A stretch of 21,770 nucleotides of DNA, taken from an uncultured Eubacteriales bacterium. GTDB taxonomy: Bacteria; Bacillota; Clostridia; Oscillospirales; QAMX01. The translations under genes were made by a program, and so were the position numbers. The stretch covers positions 1 through 21,770 of the forward strand of contig CAJLFQ010000032.1 in NCBI GenBank assembly GCA_905205975.1. Reading direction: 5' to 3'. This document shows, one piece after another, positions 20,628 through 21,770 of this stretch. The first letter of the stretch is position 1. Every line of letters starts with the position of its first letter. The notes beneath the pieces were generated by a model, which was not told the origin of the DNA, searched no databases, and saw only the letters and a list, made by a program, of their open reading frames with translations.

Positions 20628-21770
20628 GCTTTGTGTCCTCCAATTTGATTGTTGCGGTCTTTGGCGGTGGCGCCCGCCTGTAAATTCATGCCTTTCAGGA
20701 CGGCGTTTTTCCCGAATTTTTCACGGATGGTCAGCATGGCCTCCTGCATCCGGCGCTCCCGCGCCAGCGCCGCTTCCGCCTGCGCTTCCTGCTCGGCGCG
20801 CGCTTCATAGTCGGTAAACAGATCCAGCTGCTCCGGCGCCTGCTGACGGGGGATATCGGATTCAAGGATCACGCGGTTCGCCGCAATGGTCAGCCGCCGG
20901 ACGAGCAGCAGCGGACTCACAATCCGGTCAAAGAGCGACGTCATCGCGTCGAGAATCAAGCGGGTCGACGCGGTATACCGTTCCAGGTTGGCCGTGCCGT
21001 GCGCATGCTTCGGCGTCTGGCGGCCGTATCCGTCGGTGGTTACGGGACCGGTGTAACGCGCCCGAATCTCCGGCCGCGTCAGATTTTCAACGTCGTATCC
21101 GACGGTCAAAACGAGCTGATTGGTGACGAGCCGCTTGGAGACGAGGTCGAGCGACAGCAGATCGGTCATCTCCCGCAGAATGAGCCGCGCTTCGTCGAAC
21201 GCATACGGGCGGTGCAGAACCTGCCCGGAACCGATGCTCTGCGAGGCGGGACGGTATGCATGGATATCGGCGATGGTGCAGGGCTCATATCCCCATGCGT
21301 GGTCGATCAGCAGTTCTGCGTTGACGCCGAACAGCCGGTAGAGCAGATCCTCCTGCGAAAGCGAGCAGCGGGCGATGTCGCCCATAGTCATCAGACCGTG
21401 TGCTTCCAGCTTCCGCGCATAACCGGGACCGACGCGCCAAAAATCAGTCAGCGGACGATGCGTCCAGAGTGTCTGCCGGTAGGTCATCTCATCCAGCTCC
21501 GCAATCCGGACGCCGTTCTGATCCGGCCGGGCATGCTTTGCGCCGATGTCGAGCGCAGCCTTGCAGAGATAGAGGTTCGTGCCGATTCCGGCAGCTGCGG
21601 TGACGCCGGTGGTCGCCAAAACGTCGAGCATCATTTTGACGGCAAATTCCCTTGCGGTCAGCCGGTAGGTCTTCAAGTAGGCGGTCGCATCGATGAAAAC
21701 CTCATCGATGGAATAGACATGGATGTCCTCCGGCGCGACATACTTCAGGTAAATCCGGTAAATCTGCGCG
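20624..21770 (-). CDS. Y-family DNA polymerase (DinB/UmuC type), N-terminus off the right edge
   Basis: The frame runs off the window at 21770, so about the first 100 residues are missing. The first visible part reads YVAPEDIHVYSIDEVFIDAT, the YSIDE palm motif with two catalytic acids. TGVTAAAGIGTNLYLCKAA (~21600) is the Y-family palm and thumb motif (normally GIG.NK.LAK). WRVGPGYARKLEAHGLMTMGDIA is the helix-hairpin-helix thumb, and the little finger follows (SIGSGQVLHRPY, NQLVLTVGYDVENL). A C-terminal tail (TDYEARAEQEAQAEAALARERRMQEAMLTIREKFGKNAVLKG) is typical of the Firmicutes UvrX/YqjW-like branch that pairs with YolD proteins. It makes a translesion polymerase. The next gene starts in ATGA overlap. 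The promoter lies outside the window, so SOS control cannot be judged. Confidence 0.93.
   Translation of the reverse strand, partial: AQIYRIYLKYVAPEDIHVYSIDEVFIDATAYLKTYRLTAREFAVKMMLDVLATTGVTAAAGIGTNLYLCKAALDIGAKHARPDQNGVRIAELDEMTYRQTLWTHRPLTDFWRVGPGYARKLEAHGLMTMGDIARCSLSQEDLLYRLFGVNAELLIDHAWGYEPCTIADIHAYRPASQSIGSGQVLHRPYAFDEARLILREMTDLLSLDLVSKRLVTNQLVLTVGYDVENLTRPEIRARYTGPVTTDGYGRQTPKHAHGTANLERYTASTRLILDAMTSLFDRIVSPLLLVRRLTIAANRVILESDIPRQQAPEQLDLFTDYEARAEQEAQAEAALARERRMQEAMLTIREKFGKNAVLKGMNLQAGATAKDRNNQIGGHKA

Overview
The window reads as chromosome of an anaerobic Firmicute of the class Clostridia. The support is a GC-rich genome with strong Shine-Dalgarno sites and textbook TTGACA-N17-TATAAT promoters, a SigI/RsgI pair, a cytoplasmic GH9 glycosidase, an EFR1-type flavodoxin-ferredoxin, a YolD/Y-polymerase set, and a broken siphophage capsid module of the Firmicutes type. 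The genus cannot be told from this sequence.

Layout. (1) 1-617: the distal end of a type I-E-like CRISPR array that continues off the left edge. Its last repeat is damaged and abuts a phage fragment. (2) 625-2655: a prophage remnant with a 5'-truncated minor capsid gene carrying a C-terminal type-50 polymorphic toxin domain, a 71-residue gene in ATGA overlap (possible immunity protein), and a 3'-truncated scaffold gene. (3) 2656-5100: a region of small elements. It holds three strong promoters, each followed by a compact hairpin RNA with no ORF, two stray CRISPR-repeat-like sequences, two small unrecognised minus-strand genes, a structured non-coding stretch ending in a strong terminator, and two tandem minus-strand genes for tiny membrane proteins that share a duplicated leader. 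(4) 5074-7787: sigI, rsgI (with a long Asp/Pro tail) and a lipoprotein with duplicated PepSY domains. sigI and the lipoprotein gene are both preceded by ACCCCG-N18-CGTAT, a likely SigI promoter. (5) 7864-10462: a monocistronic GH9 gene with its own promoter and terminator. (6) 10543-11190: an AT-richer orphan gene. (7) 11220-15422: sbcD-sbcC, with a LexA-type box (GAAC-N4-GTTC) just after the -10 of the first of two promoters. (8) 15439-17469: an HpcH/HpaI-family aldolase and an unrecognised protein, in one operon closed by a 22-bp bidirectional terminator. (9) 21770-17548, minus strand: Y-family DNA polymerase, EFR1 ferredoxin, YolD-like protein and Gfo/Idh/MocA oxidoreductase, all joined by 4-nt ATGA overlaps, followed 64 nt later by a metallophosphoesterase.

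How the parts fit. Two themes recur. One is envelope or polysaccharide sensing: SigI-RsgI, the PepSY lipoprotein and perhaps GH9. The other is DNA damage: SbcCD under a LexA-like operator, and the YolD/Y-polymerase pair. The least explained part is 2.65-5.0 kb, where promoter-driven small RNAs, stray CRISPR repeats and toxin-like membrane peptides lie between a dead prophage and the SigI locus. Functions are inferred from motifs read by eye; no database search was run.
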